Below are positions 26,808 through 34,585 of a DNA stretch of 64,000 nucleotides, in pieces (position 1 is the first letter of the stretch; the number at the start of each line of letters is the position of its first letter). The notes below the pieces were generated by a model. It made no database searches, was not told where the DNA came from, and was given only the letters and a program-made list of their open reading frames with translations. Where the stretch lies: NCBI GenBank assembly GCA_903934325.1, contig CAIZNH010000028.1, forward strand, positions 1-64,000, given 5' to 3'. Position numbers and translations under genes: made by a program. This stretch comes from an uncultured Alphaproteobacteria bacterium. GTDB taxonomy: Bacteria > Pseudomonadota > Alphaproteobacteria > Sphingomonadales > Sphingomonadaceae.

Positions 26808-26969
26808 TCAGAAATCGACCGCGATGCCGTCGCCGCGTTCCCAGTCGCCGTAGCGCGTGGGGGAGAGCTTCTCTTCATTCTCCACCACCTTGGGCGCGGG
26901 CACCGGATCATTGGTCCAGTGGGCGGGCTTCTTGAAGGCCTTGGCGGCTGCGGACTTTTCCTTGGTCAT
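26808..26969 (-). CDS. DUF1674 protein (SDHAF4-like succinate dehydrogenase assembly factor)
   Basis: A 53-residue protein ending in the DUF1674 signature PTRYGDWERGDGIAVDF. This family includes mitochondrial SDHAF4, which helps load the flavoprotein subunit of succinate dehydrogenase, and bacterial SdhAF4-like proteins. The N-terminus (MTKEKSAAAKAFKKPAHW) is basic. ATG 26969 has GGAG seven bases upstream. It diverges from the RsmB-type methyltransferase. The protein is below usual size cut-offs and easy to miss. Function in this organism is inferred from the family. Confidence 0.85.
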   Translation of the reverse strand: MTKEKSAAAKAFKKPAHWTNDPVPAPKVVENEEKLSPTRYGDWERGDGIAVDF

Positions 26970-27025
26970 GCCGCTCCAAATGCCCGCGCTGGCGCTTTGT
27001 TTCAAGGAAGGATAGGAGCGCGCGC

Positions 27026-28276
27026 ATGGCTCTCCCTCCCGGACTTCCCGTGCGCCGCGCTGCGCTTCGCCTGCTCGATGCCGTGTTCCGGCGGGGCGAG
27101 ACGCTGGAGCAGGCCGAAGGCGCGGCCCTCTCGGACATCCGCAAGGCGCCCGACCGTGCGCTGGCACGCGCGATTGCGGGCGAGACCCTGCGCTGGCTGA
27201 CCGATCTCGATGCCCTGATAGACAGCGCGACCAAGCAGGTTCTGCCCCATGATGCCAAGGCGCGCATGGTGCTGCGGCTGATGCTGGCGCAGGCGCTGCG
27301 GCTCGACACCCCCGCCCACGCCGTGATCGCCACCGGCCTGCCGCTGCTGGCTGGCGGCCCGCGCAGGCTGGCGCATGGGGTGTTTTCGGCCCTGATGAAG
27401 CAGGCTGCGGCCCTGCCCGAGGTGCCGACGCTCCCCGCTACCGTTACCGCCCGCTGGGGCGAGGCCAAAGCCGCCGCGATTGCCCCCGGCCTCGCCTTCC
27501 CGCCCGAGCTCGATCTCGCTCTGAAAGATGCCGCCGAAACCCAGACCCGCGCGGTCGCCATGGGCGGGATCAGCCTTGCGCCTGCGCATATCCGCCTGCC
27601 GCGCGGCGCGGCGGTGGAGAGCCTTGCCGATTTCAAGGCGGGCGATTGGTGGGTGCAGGATTTGGCGGCGCAGATTCCGGCGCGGTTGCTCGGGCCGGGA
27701 GAGGGCAAGTCGGCGCTCGATCTCTGCGCTGCGCCGGGCGGCAAGACGATGCAGCTGGCCGCCGCAGGGTGGAAAGTCACCGCGCTCGATATGTCGAAGC
27801 GTCGGCTGGAGCTGCTCAAGGACAATCTGAAGCGCACCGGCCTCAAGGCCAGCCCCGTGCGCGCCGATGCGCTTGTCTGGGAGCCCAAGCACCGCTTCGA
27901 CGCGATCCTGATCGACGCGCCCTGCACCGCGACGGGCACCTGCCGCCGCCACCCCGACGTGCTCCACCGCATCGGCAAGGGACAGGTGGCCGAGATGGCG
28001 GAACTGCAACGCGCGCTCGTCGCCAAGGCTGCTGAATGGCTGAACCCCGGCGGCGTGCTGGTCTATGCGGTGTGCTCGCTGGAGGCCGAGGAAGGCGAAG
28101 AACAGGCCGCGTGGATCGACGCCGAACTGGGCCTCACCCGCCAGCCGATCACGCCTGAGGAACTCCCCGCCGGCCTTGCCCCCACTGCCGATGGTGCCTT
28201 GCGCACCCACCCCGGTATGCTGGCGGAGCAAGGCGGGCTCGACGGGTTTTTTGTGGCGCGGTGGGTGAAGCCCTAG
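27026..28276 (+). CDS. RsmB/NOP family 16S rRNA (cytosine-5) methyltransferase
   Basis: A 416-residue protein with an N-terminal NusB-like RNA-binding domain (about residues 1-130, PVRRAALRLLDAVFRRGE) and a C-terminal SAM-methyltransferase domain with ALDLCAAPGGKTMQLAA. The two catalytic cysteines are in DAPCTATGTCRRHPD and VYAVCSLEAEEGE. It methylates a cytosine of 16S rRNA, as RsmB does. Its TAG stop lies in a CTAG shared with the convergent msrA stop. Confidence 0.92.
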   Translation: MALPPGLPVRRAALRLLDAVFRRGETLEQAEGAALSDIRKAPDRALARAIAGETLRWLTDLDALIDSATKQVLPHDAKARMVLRLMLAQALRLDTPAHAVIATGLPLLAGGPRRLAHGVFSALMKQAAALPEVPTLPATVTARWGEAKAAAIAPGLAFPPELDLALKDAAETQTRAVAMGGISLAPAHIRLPRGAAVESLADFKAGDWWVQDLAAQIPARLLGPGEGKSALDLCAAPGGKTMQLAAAGWKVTALDMSKRRLELLKDNLKRTGLKASPVRADALVWEPKHRFDAILIDAPCTATGTCRRHPDVLHRIGKGQVAEMAELQRALVAKAAEWLNPGGVLVYAVCSLEAEEGEEQAAWIDAELGLTRQPITPEELPAGLAPTADGALRTHPGMLAEQGGLDGFFVARWVKP

Positions 28277-28827
28277 TCCCTCACATACTTCTGGAAGCTC
28301 TTGCGCAGCTTCATCAGCTTGGGCGGGATCACCGCAAGGCAGTAGGGATTGCGCTGGCCTTCGCCGTCCCAGTATTCCTGGTGGTAGTCCTCAGCGGGAT
28401 ACCATTCCGCCGTCTGAACGCCGCCCGAGAGGCCCTCGATCGTGGTCACAGCCACCTTGCCGTTCTCCGCATTCCAGCGGGCAATCGCCGCTTCGGCTTC
28501 GGCGCCCTGTTCGTCCGACAAGGGGAAGATCGCCGAGCGATACTGGGTGCCGATGTCGTTCCCCTGCCGGTTCAACTGCGTGGGATCATGGGTGCCGAGG
28601 AACACGTCGTAGATTTCCGCGAGGCTGATCGCATGCGGATCAAAGGTCACGCGGATGCCTTCCGCATGGCCGGTCTCTCCGGTGCAGACTTCCTTGTAGG
28701 TGGGGTTGGGCTTCGTGCCGCCGATATAGCCGCTTTCCACCTGCGAAACGCCCACCACATCGCGGAACACCGCCTCGGTGCACCAGAAGCACCCGCCGGC
28801 AATGATCGCTGTCTCCAAGTTGCTCAT
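28273..28827 (-). CDS. msrA: Peptide-methionine (S)-S-oxide reductase MsrA
   Basis: It repairs methionine-S-sulfoxide. The 184-residue enzyme has the active-site motif GGCFWCTEAVF, then SGYIGGTKPNPTY, TGHAEGIRVTFDP and HDPTQLNRQGNDIGTQYRS, all typical. Start at 28827 has GGAG upstream. Convergent with the RsmB-type gene, with the two stop codons sharing one CTAG. Confidence 0.95.
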   Translation of the reverse strand: MSNLETAIIAGGCFWCTEAVFRDVVGVSQVESGYIGGTKPNPTYKEVCTGETGHAEGIRVTFDPHAISLAEIYDVFLGTHDPTQLNRQGNDIGTQYRSAIFPLSDEQGAEAEAAIARWNAENGKVAVTTIEGLSGGVQTAEWYPAEDYHQEYWDGEGQRNPYCLAVIPPKLMKLRKSFQKYVRD

Positions 28828-28893
28828 CGAATTCTCCGTTGGCTTTGCGCACAGATAGGCTAGCAACGCGCAATTGCCATGCGAGTTTTTTGC

Positions 28894-28919
28894 GGCCTAA
28901 CGCTTCGCTGCTTGAGGCC
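28894..28919. repeat. REP-like element, GGCCTA...TTGAGGCC (copy 1)
   Basis: A 26-bp unit, GGCCTA, then CGCTTCGCTGC, then TTGAGGCC, with ends that are an imperfect inverted repeat. Nearly identical copies lie at 33651-33676 and 58825-58850, and a variant at 57645-57669. It sits between msrA and the divergent methyltransferase gene. Confidence 0.75.
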
Positions 28920-28962
28920 ATGTGTGGCACGCCAAATTTTCCATTCCTCGGAGAGAGACACC

Positions 28963-29862
28963 ATGAACAAGCTGATCCTTGCCGCTGCTGCCAGCGGTCT
29001 TGCCTTTGCCGCGCCGCTGATGGCCCAGCACGCCGGCCACGGTAGCCACGGCGATCACGCCGCGCACGGCGCTGAAACCGATGCGCATATCCGCGACACC
29101 GCGATGTTCATGAAGCATCACGGAGCCGAAGTGGCCGCGGCGATCAACCACCCCACCCGCGCCGAAGACAAGGCACGCGACGCCTATCGCCGCCCGGCTG
29201 AAACCCTCGCCTTCTTCCATGTCGGCCCGCACATGAAGGTCGGCGAATATTCGCCCGGCGGTGGCTGGTACACGCGCCTGCTCGGCCACTATCTCGGGGC
29301 CAAGGGCAAGCTTGTCGGTATCTTCGTCAATCCGGTCAGCGCCTCCTCCGATCCCGCGCGCCAGCAGCGCGTGCGCGATGCGGCGGCCGGCTTCGGCAAG
29401 GAAGTCGCAGGCTATACCGGGCTTCCGGCAGAGAACTTCAGCGGCATCACGCTCGACAATCTCGAAGGCCAGAAGGACACCTTCGACCGCATCCTGCTGA
29501 TGCGCGCCCTGCACAATCCGCTGCGCATGGGCATTCTCGACACCGAACTGCGCGCGATGCGCGAACTGCTCAAGGATGACGGGTTGATCGGCATCGAACA
29601 GCACCGCGCGCGGGCCGATGCGCCGTGGTCCTACGCCAATGGCACCAAGGGCTATCTGCGTCAGGAAGACGTGATCGACATCATGCGCATCAACGGCTTC
29701 GAACTGGTCGCCACGAGCGAAATCCTCGCCAACCCCAAGGACACCGCCGATCACAAGGACGGCGTGTGGGAAATGCCCCCGACGCTCGCCACCAAGCGCG
29801 AGGACCTCAAGGGCCTGGGCGAAAGCGACCGGATGACGCTGCTCTTCAAGAAGGCGAAATAA
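28963..29862 (+). CDS. Exported SAM-dependent methyltransferase-like protein (COG4798 type)
   Basis: A 299-residue protein with a clear Sec signal peptide (MNKLILAAAASGLAFAAPLM, cleavage after MAQ), a His-rich segment just after it (HAGHGSHGDHAAHGA) and a class I methyltransferase-like domain. The usual glycine motif I appears as VGEYSPGGGWYTRLLG. A later helix has DTFDRILLMRALHN. COG4798 comprises predicted methyltransferases with signal peptides. SAM is not known to occur in the periplasm, so the role is unclear. The His-rich tail could bind copper or zinc. ATG 28963 follows CGGAGAGAGA. Confidence 0.8.
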   Translation: MNKLILAAAASGLAFAAPLMAQHAGHGSHGDHAAHGAETDAHIRDTAMFMKHHGAEVAAAINHPTRAEDKARDAYRRPAETLAFFHVGPHMKVGEYSPGGGWYTRLLGHYLGAKGKLVGIFVNPVSASSDPARQQRVRDAAAGFGKEVAGYTGLPAENFSGITLDNLEGQKDTFDRILLMRALHNPLRMGILDTELRAMRELLKDDGLIGIEQHRARADAPWSYANGTKGYLRQEDVIDIMRINGFELVATSEILANPKDTADHKDGVWEMPPTLATKREDLKGLGESDRMTLLFKKAK

Positions 29863-29880
29863 GCCGCTAAGGGCGGCGGC

Positions 29881-30759
29881 ATGACTGCAATCACGCTCGC
29901 CGCCCTTCAGCTTGCCCTCGGCTCGGATGACGAAGCCGCCAACATCGCTGCCGTCTCGGCGCTGGTGGAGGAGGCCGCAGCAAAGGGCGCGCAGCTGATC
30001 CTGCCGCCCGAGCTGTTTTCCGGCCCCTATTTCTGCCGCGAGGAGGACGAGGCGCTGTTCGCGCTCGCCCGCCCTACGCTGGAGCACCCCAGCGTCATCG
30101 CGATGCGAGGCCTCGCGGCCAAGCTCAAGGTGACGATCCCCACCAGCTTCTTCGAGCGTGACGGGCACCACTACTACAACACCCTCGCGATGATCGGCCC
30201 CGATGGCGAGGTGCAAGGCACCTATCGCAAGAGCCACATCCCCGACGGGCCGGGCTATGAGGAAAAGTACTATTTCCGCCCCGGCAATGACGGCTTCAAG
30301 GTGTGGGACGTGCCGGGCGAGGGCGGGGCAATCGTCCGTGTCGGCGTCGGCATCTGCTGGGACCAGTGGTATCCCGAATGTGCGCGTGTGATGGCGCTGC
30401 TGGGGGCAGAGCTGCTGCTCTATCCCACCGCGATCGGCTCCGAACCCTATGACGCGGGCCTCGATACCAGCCGCATGTGGCGGCGCGCGATGATGGGCCA
30501 TGCCGTGTCGAACTGCATGCCCGTAGCCGCCGCCAACCGCATCGGCACCGAAGGCGGCCAAGGGGCGGAGCAGAGCTTCTACGGCCACTCCTTCATCAGC
30601 GACGAATGGGGCGACCTCGTCGCCGATTACGGCGCGGGCGAGACCGGCGTGCTGGTGACGCGGCTCGATCTGGCGCGCGCGGCGACGCACCGGGCGGGCA
30701 TGGGCTTCTTCCGCGATCGCCGCCCGCAGCTCTACGGCCGCATCGCGCAAGACATCTGA
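29881..30759 (+). CDS. aguB: N-carbamoylputrescine amidase (AguB)
   Basis: A 292-residue carbon-nitrogen hydrolase of the nitrilase superfamily. The catalytic triad is visible: Glu in LPPELFSGPYF, Lys in YRKSHIPDGPGYEEKYY and Cys in GVGICWDQWYPE. It releases ammonia and CO2 from N-carbamoylputrescine to give putrescine. No aguA (agmatine deiminase) is in the window. folK starts one base after its end, and it follows the exported methyltransferase by 18 bp. Confidence 0.92.
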   Translation: MTAITLAALQLALGSDDEAANIAAVSALVEEAAAKGAQLILPPELFSGPYFCREEDEALFALARPTLEHPSVIAMRGLAAKLKVTIPTSFFERDGHHYYNTLAMIGPDGEVQGTYRKSHIPDGPGYEEKYYFRPGNDGFKVWDVPGEGGAIVRVGVGICWDQWYPECARVMALLGAELLLYPTAIGSEPYDAGLDTSRMWRRAMMGHAVSNCMPVAAANRIGTEGGQGAEQSFYGHSFISDEWGDLVADYGAGETGVLVTRLDLARAATHRAGMGFFRDRRPQLYGRIAQDI

Positions 30760-30760
30760 T

Positions 30761-31249
30761 TTGAGCAGCCACTATCTCGTCGCGCTGGGGAGCAACCGGC
30801 GACACGCCCGCTATGGCGCGCCCGAAGGCGTGGTCGCGGCGGCGATGGAGGAGATGGCCTCGCTCGGCACAGTGCTCGTCCGCTCGCGCATTGTCCCCAC
30901 GCCGGCGATGGGCGCGGCGCAGCGGCGCTTTGCCAATGCCGCGCTGGTGCTGGAGAGCGAGCTTGATCCGCCCTCGCTGCTCGCTGCTGCCAAGCGGATG
31001 GAGCGCGAATTCGGCCGCCGCCCGGGCCAGCGCTGGGGCGACCGGGTGCTCGATGCCGACATCATTTTGTGGAGCGGCGGGTGCTGGGTGAGCGCGGGCC
31101 TCATCATCCCCCACGCAGCCTTCAGGGGCCGCGCCTTCGTGCTCGCCCCTGCCTGCGAGATCGCCGCCGGTTGGCGCGATCCGGTGAGCGGCCTCTCGCT
31201 CGCCCATCTCCATGCCCGCTTGACCCGCCCGCGCCCCCTGCCTAGGTGA
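30761..31249 (+). CDS. folK: 2-amino-4-hydroxy-6-hydroxymethyldihydropteridine pyrophosphokinase
   Basis: FolK activates the pterin for folate synthesis. The 162-residue protein starts YLVALGSNRRHARYGAP and has the segment RWGDRVLDADIILW, with the Asp pair that binds magnesium and ATP, then IPHAAFRGRAFVLAP. The TTG start at 30761 directly follows the aguB stop, so it is probably coupled to it. The first position could also be read from a later start, but the family begins at this motif. Confidence 0.92.
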   Translation: MSSHYLVALGSNRRHARYGAPEGVVAAAMEEMASLGTVLVRSRIVPTPAMGAAQRRFANAALVLESELDPPSLLAAAKRMEREFGRRPGQRWGDRVLDADIILWSGGCWVSAGLIIPHAAFRGRAFVLAPACEIAAGWRDPVSGLSLAHLHARLTRPRPLPR

Positions 31250-31281
31250 GCGCGCCTGCCGCCACTGCGCGGCACATGTGT

Positions 31282-31357
31282 GGGCCCGTAGCTCAGTAGG
31301 TAGAGCAGCTGACTTTTAATCAGCGGGTCACAGGTTCGAATCCTGTCGGGCTCACCA
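31282..31357 (+). tRNA. tRNA-Lys (anticodon TTT)
   Basis: A 76-nt gene starting GGGCCCGTAGCTCAGTAGG. Its anticodon stem CTGA/TCAG region encloses the loop CTTTTAA, giving anticodon TTT. It has the T-arm GTTCGAATC and ends in a genomic CCA. A degraded accessory patch begins directly after its 3' end. Confidence 0.97.
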
Positions 31358-31871
31358 TATATTACAATACCTTGTTGGAATTATTTGTTTGAGCTTGAGG
31401 GCTCAGAGCGGACATTTGACGGCCAGATTGGCTGAGGCGCTTTGGTACTCCCCAGCTGCCTCGCGCTTTGCCTACCCCCCACCCCCATCGCAATTCTGAG
31501 CATCAGCAGCCCTACCCGGGGGCACCCCCCATATCCGTCAGATGGGACCCACGCTTCCTCTATGCATGCGATTGTGCGCGTTTGATGGGGTGGGTTTGCG
31601 CACACAGGGGTGTGGCTCTGAGAGCTGGCACTTCGGGCTACGTTGACTAGTCGAGAATGACTGCAAATGGGACTTCGCTGCCATTCAACGACCGTCGAGC
31701 GAGTGGCAAGGTTAGCCAAGAGCGGACACTAGCTCAACTACCGTGACCGCCACCTCATCGAGAATGCCTTCTGCCGGCTCGAGGACTTCCGGCGTGGCGC
31801 TTACCGCTGCCCTCGCGTTTTGGATGTGAGTTCGGGCTGACGAGGCAAGGGTGTTCAGCTATGTTCGTACG
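31358..31871. other. Degraded accessory DNA behind tRNA-Lys
   Basis: Some 514 bp without an intact gene. Its base composition and codon-like patterns are unlike the core genes. The only recognisable piece is the transposase scar at 31736-31806. AGCGGACA occurs near 31406 and 31721. Position next to a tRNA suggests the remains of an integrated element. Confidence 0.5.
31736..31806 (+). pseudogene. IS5-type transposase C-terminal remnant
   Basis: Read on the plus strand, the bases give NYRDRHLIENAFCRLEDFRR, close to the C-terminal Y-R-x-R-H-x-I-E-N-x-F-x-R-L-K-D-x-R-R segment of IS5-family transposases. The reading then breaks (GAYRC in place of the usual A-T-R-Y-D), as if a base had been lost. 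No upstream part of the transposase is present. It is a scar and cannot be active. Confidence 0.7.
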
Positions 31872-32393
31872 ATGCTGCACTTGGTCCCATTCGCGCCGGA
31901 GCACTTCGCGATCATCTCTGATTGGTTCGCAAGCCAGGCAGACGTGGTGCAATGGGGCGGTCCTCTCCTCGCTTTCCCGCTCAACGAGGAGCAGCTCCAA
32001 GCCATGTTGGCCGAAGGCGACACGGTACCGCCCACTCGGCTGTGCTGGATGGCGGAGCACGCCAGTCTGTTGGTCGGTCATGCGCAGCTTGGCTTCGATT
32101 GGCGCAATGGAAACGCTCTTTTGGCGCGAGTAGCGATAGCGCCCCGCGCTCGTGGTCAAGGGCTGGCTGGCCCTATGCTTCGCCTTGTTCTTGAGCAGGC
32201 TTTCTCCTGGCCCGAGATCGAGAGGGTCGAGCTCAACGTCTATGCTTGGAACACGCCAGCCATCCGATCATACGAGCGGCTCGGGTTCAGAGCCGAAGGC
32301 GTCCGCCGTGCCTCGGCATTGGTCGACGCCGAACGATGGGACACCGCCATCATGGGGCTGCTACGACCCGAATGGCAGGCCCAGGCTGATTGA
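31872..32393 (+). CDS. GNAT family N-acetyltransferase
   Basis: A 173-residue GNAT protein. The acetyl-CoA loop is VAIAPRARGQGLAGPMLRLVL and a late motif is LNVYAWNTPAIRSYERLGF, typical of RimJ/RimL-like or small-molecule acetyltransferases. ATG 31872 begins the domain; GTG 31851 would add seven residues. It sits in a low-GC, gene-poor patch behind tRNA-Lys and next to a transposase scar, so it was probably acquired. The substrate is unknown. Confidence 0.8.
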   Translation: MLHLVPFAPEHFAIISDWFASQADVVQWGGPLLAFPLNEEQLQAMLAEGDTVPPTRLCWMAEHASLLVGHAQLGFDWRNGNALLARVAIAPRARGQGLAGPMLRLVLEQAFSWPEIERVELNVYAWNTPAIRSYERLGFRAEGVRRASALVDAERWDTAIMGLLRPEWQAQAD

Positions 32394-32830
32394 GTCCGGA
32401 CCCTAGCCACACTCGCCTCACCCCGGATCAACGCAACACCTTAAGCACGGTTACCGGCGACATCGTTGCCGAAGTTGAAGGCGTCAGAAAGCAGGTCAGA
32501 TCAGCCAGCCCCCGCCCGTGAAGCGTCAATCGAACTCATTGCAGCCGATTGCCGACGCAAGTCGCCACCCGTGCCGCGGCTGATACGCTTTTGCCCGACT
32601 GGGCGCCCAAGCCCACTGCGTCCTGCCATTGCCGCGCCGTCCAATCGACAGCTTTTGTCGAGAGCCGACATACCCCGCCGCGGACTGGAACGTCGTATTT
32701 TGGGGCGAATTCTGCCATCCCCTAGGTTTGCACGCTTTAGATGGACTGCTGATTATCGGAGAGCATCGGCTTTGGGCTTCCGTCCGCCCACCCGCTTGCG
32801 CTGCGAGACATTGTATCGCAAAGCATCGCC
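32394..32830. other. Gene-poor region before the TerC gene
   Basis: About 437 bp with no gene I can support. A short minus-strand frame (32536-32718) is open but has no start signal. It may belong to the same old insertion as 31358-31871. I saw no terminator or promoter that I would name. Confidence 0.4.
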
Positions 32831-33637
32831 ATGGACACGATCATCGCGCTTTTCTCCGATCCGGCCGCGTGGCTGGCGCTGCTGACCCTGATTGCGCTCG
32901 AGGTGGTGCTCGGGGTCGACAATCTCATCTTCATCGCCATCCTCTCCAACAAGCTGCCCGAGCATCAGCAGGAGCGCGCCCGCAAGCTCGGGCTGATGCT
33001 GGCGCTGGTGATGCGCATTGGCCTGCTCATGCTGATCGGATGGATCGTCACGCTCCAGCAGCCGCTGTTCGATCTGGGCATCGTCGGGCCGCCGATGGAG
33101 GGAACCAACAAGGCGAGCTTCGAGACCGCCTTTTCGGGGCGCGATCTGATCTTGCTGGCGGGCGGCCTGTTCCTGCTGTGGAAGGCGACCAAGGAGATCC
33201 ACCACTCGATGGAGCCGAACGACCCGTCCGGCGATCTGCTCGACAAGACCCCGGGCGTCGCCGCCGCCGCCACGGCCAGCTTTGGCGCGGTGATCGTACA
33301 GATCATCGCCATTGACCTCGTCTTCTCGGTGGATTCGATCCTTACTGCGGTGGGCATGACCGACGACATTCCAATCATGGTCGCCGCCGTGGTGATCACG
33401 GTGACGATCATGCTGTTCGCCGCGAGCCCGCTCGCGCGCTTCATCGAGACCAATCCGACGCTGGTGATGCTGGCGCTCGCCTTCCTCGTGATGATCGGCC
33501 TGGTGCTGATAGCCGACGGCTTCGGCTTCCACGTGCCCAAGGGCTACATCTACGCGGTGATGGGCTTCTCGGTCGGGGTCGAACTGCTCAACATCATCCA
33601 GCGGAACCGGCGGAAGAGGTTGGCCGCGGGAAGTTAG
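32831..33637 (+). CDS. TerC family integral membrane protein
   Basis: A 268-residue membrane protein with about seven spans. The first part has LEVVLGVDNLIFIAILSNK and a later one has AIDLVFSVDSILTAVGM; these two Asp-containing motifs are the TerC family signature. Members are tied to tellurite resistance, calcium or manganese handling, or extrusion of manganese (Alx/MeeF). Which ion this one moves is not shown. The loop EPNDPSGDLLDKTPG is cytoplasmic or periplasmic. It converges on the queuosine-precursor transporter. Confidence 0.9.
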   Translation: MDTIIALFSDPAAWLALLTLIALEVVLGVDNLIFIAILSNKLPEHQQERARKLGLMLALVMRIGLLMLIGWIVTLQQPLFDLGIVGPPMEGTNKASFETAFSGRDLILLAGGLFLLWKATKEIHHSMEPNDPSGDLLDKTPGVAAAATASFGAVIVQIIAIDLVFSVDSILTAVGMTDDIPIMVAAVVITVTIMLFAASPLARFIETNPTLVMLALAFLVMIGLVLIADGFGFHVPKGYIYAVMGFSVGVELLNIIQRNRRKRLAAGS

Positions 33638-33650
33638 AGGCGTTTTTGTC

Positions 33651-33676
33651 GGCCTATCGCTGCGCTACTTGAGGCC
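33651..33676. repeat. REP-like element, GGCCTA...TTGAGGCC (copy 2)
   Basis: GGCCTATCGCTGCGCTAC then TTGAGGCC, nearly the same as the copies at 28894-28919 and 58825-58850. It includes the stop codon of the adjacent minus-strand gene (33665-33667), so it lies partly inside a coding end. Confidence 0.75.
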
Positions 33677-34384
33677 GGCCCGCCCATCGAGCCAGCCCGC
33701 AGCCCGCACCCCGAAGGTGATGAGGAAGGGCACAAGCACGAGGCTGAGGAACACCTTGGCCAGCACCTGCCCGATCATCAGGTCGGTGATGTCGAACTCG
33801 CCGTAGAAGGCGAGCGTGATGAAAATCACCGAATCGACCGCCTGCGACAAGGCCGAGGCGATGGCGCCGCGCACCATCAGGCCGAGCGTGCTCTCGCCGC
33901 CCCCGGAGCCGCGCAGCCGGTCGAAGATCCAGATGTTGAGCAGCAGCGAGGTGATGTAGCTTGCCGGACCCGCCATCCACACCCGCCAGGTCGAGGCGTG
34001 GACGCGCTCGAAGGCGGCGAGATCATCGGGGCGGAAGGCAATCATCTCGGACGAGGCGGGCAGGGCCAGCACCAGCTGCATCAGCAGCGCCGAAAGGCCG
34101 AGCGGCAAAAAGCCCCACCACACGATCCGCTTGGCCGCATCGCGCCCGTATTGCTGCGACAGCGTGCTCGAAATCACCACCAGCAGCAGGAAGGGGAAGA
34201 TCCCGCTTTCGACCGCAAGGCTCGTCGGCCACAGCTGCACCTGCTTGTAGGCCAAGACGCCCGCCAGCACCGTCATCCCGCCATAGAGCAGCGTGAAGAC
34301 GAACATGCCGAGCGGCATCGCAATGCCCGAGGGCGCGGTTGCGGCGAAAGGGGCGGCGGCCGGAGCGGCGGGCTTGTCGGTCAT
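33665..34384 (-). CDS. Queuosine precursor transporter (YhhQ/VUT family)
   Basis: A 239-residue membrane protein with six or seven spans. Family marks are ESGIFPFLLLVVISSTLSQQYG, then ASYITSLLLNIWIFDRLR and IASALSQAVDSVIFITLAFYG, the last being the characteristic Q-x-x-D-S/T helix. E. coli YhhQ imports preQ0 and preQ1 for tRNA queuosine. The extra N-terminal 25 residues are Pro/Ala-rich. No preQ1 riboswitch was identified upstream. A REP-like element covers its stop. Confidence 0.85.
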   Translation of the reverse strand: MTDKPAAPAAAPFAATAPSGIAMPLGMFVFTLLYGGMTVLAGVLAYKQVQLWPTSLAVESGIFPFLLLVVISSTLSQQYGRDAAKRIVWWGFLPLGLSALLMQLVLALPASSEMIAFRPDDLAAFERVHASTWRVWMAGPASYITSLLLNIWIFDRLRGSGGGESTLGLMVRGAIASALSQAVDSVIFITLAFYGEFDITDLMIGQVLAKVFLSLVLVPFLITFGVRAAGWLDGRAGLK

Positions 34385-34585
34385 GGGCCTAGGCGTAGCC
34401 AGCGGCAGGGCAAAAGAAAAGCGGACGGTGCAGGCCTGTCACCAAGATGTCATGCCGCCAAATGCATCGCCCCTTGCATCACCTCTCGCAAACTGCCACC
34501 CCAAGCGCGATTGCTCGGCGGGCTGGCGTCCGGCGGGTATGGGGGATCCGGTCGCTTCCTGACAGATGAAGGGCAATTCGCTGCC

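Noticed and set aside
28897..30750. Long minus-strand frame across the methyltransferase and aguB genes
   Set aside because: It covers two clear plus-strand genes and has no domain of its own.
32536..32718. 60-codon minus-strand frame in the gap before TerC
   Set aside because: No ribosome-binding site, no recognised family, and it lies in a degraded patch.
34385..34585. Possible preQ1 riboswitch before the queuosine-precursor transporter
   Set aside because: No convincing pseudoknot or conserved preQ1 core found in the leader.
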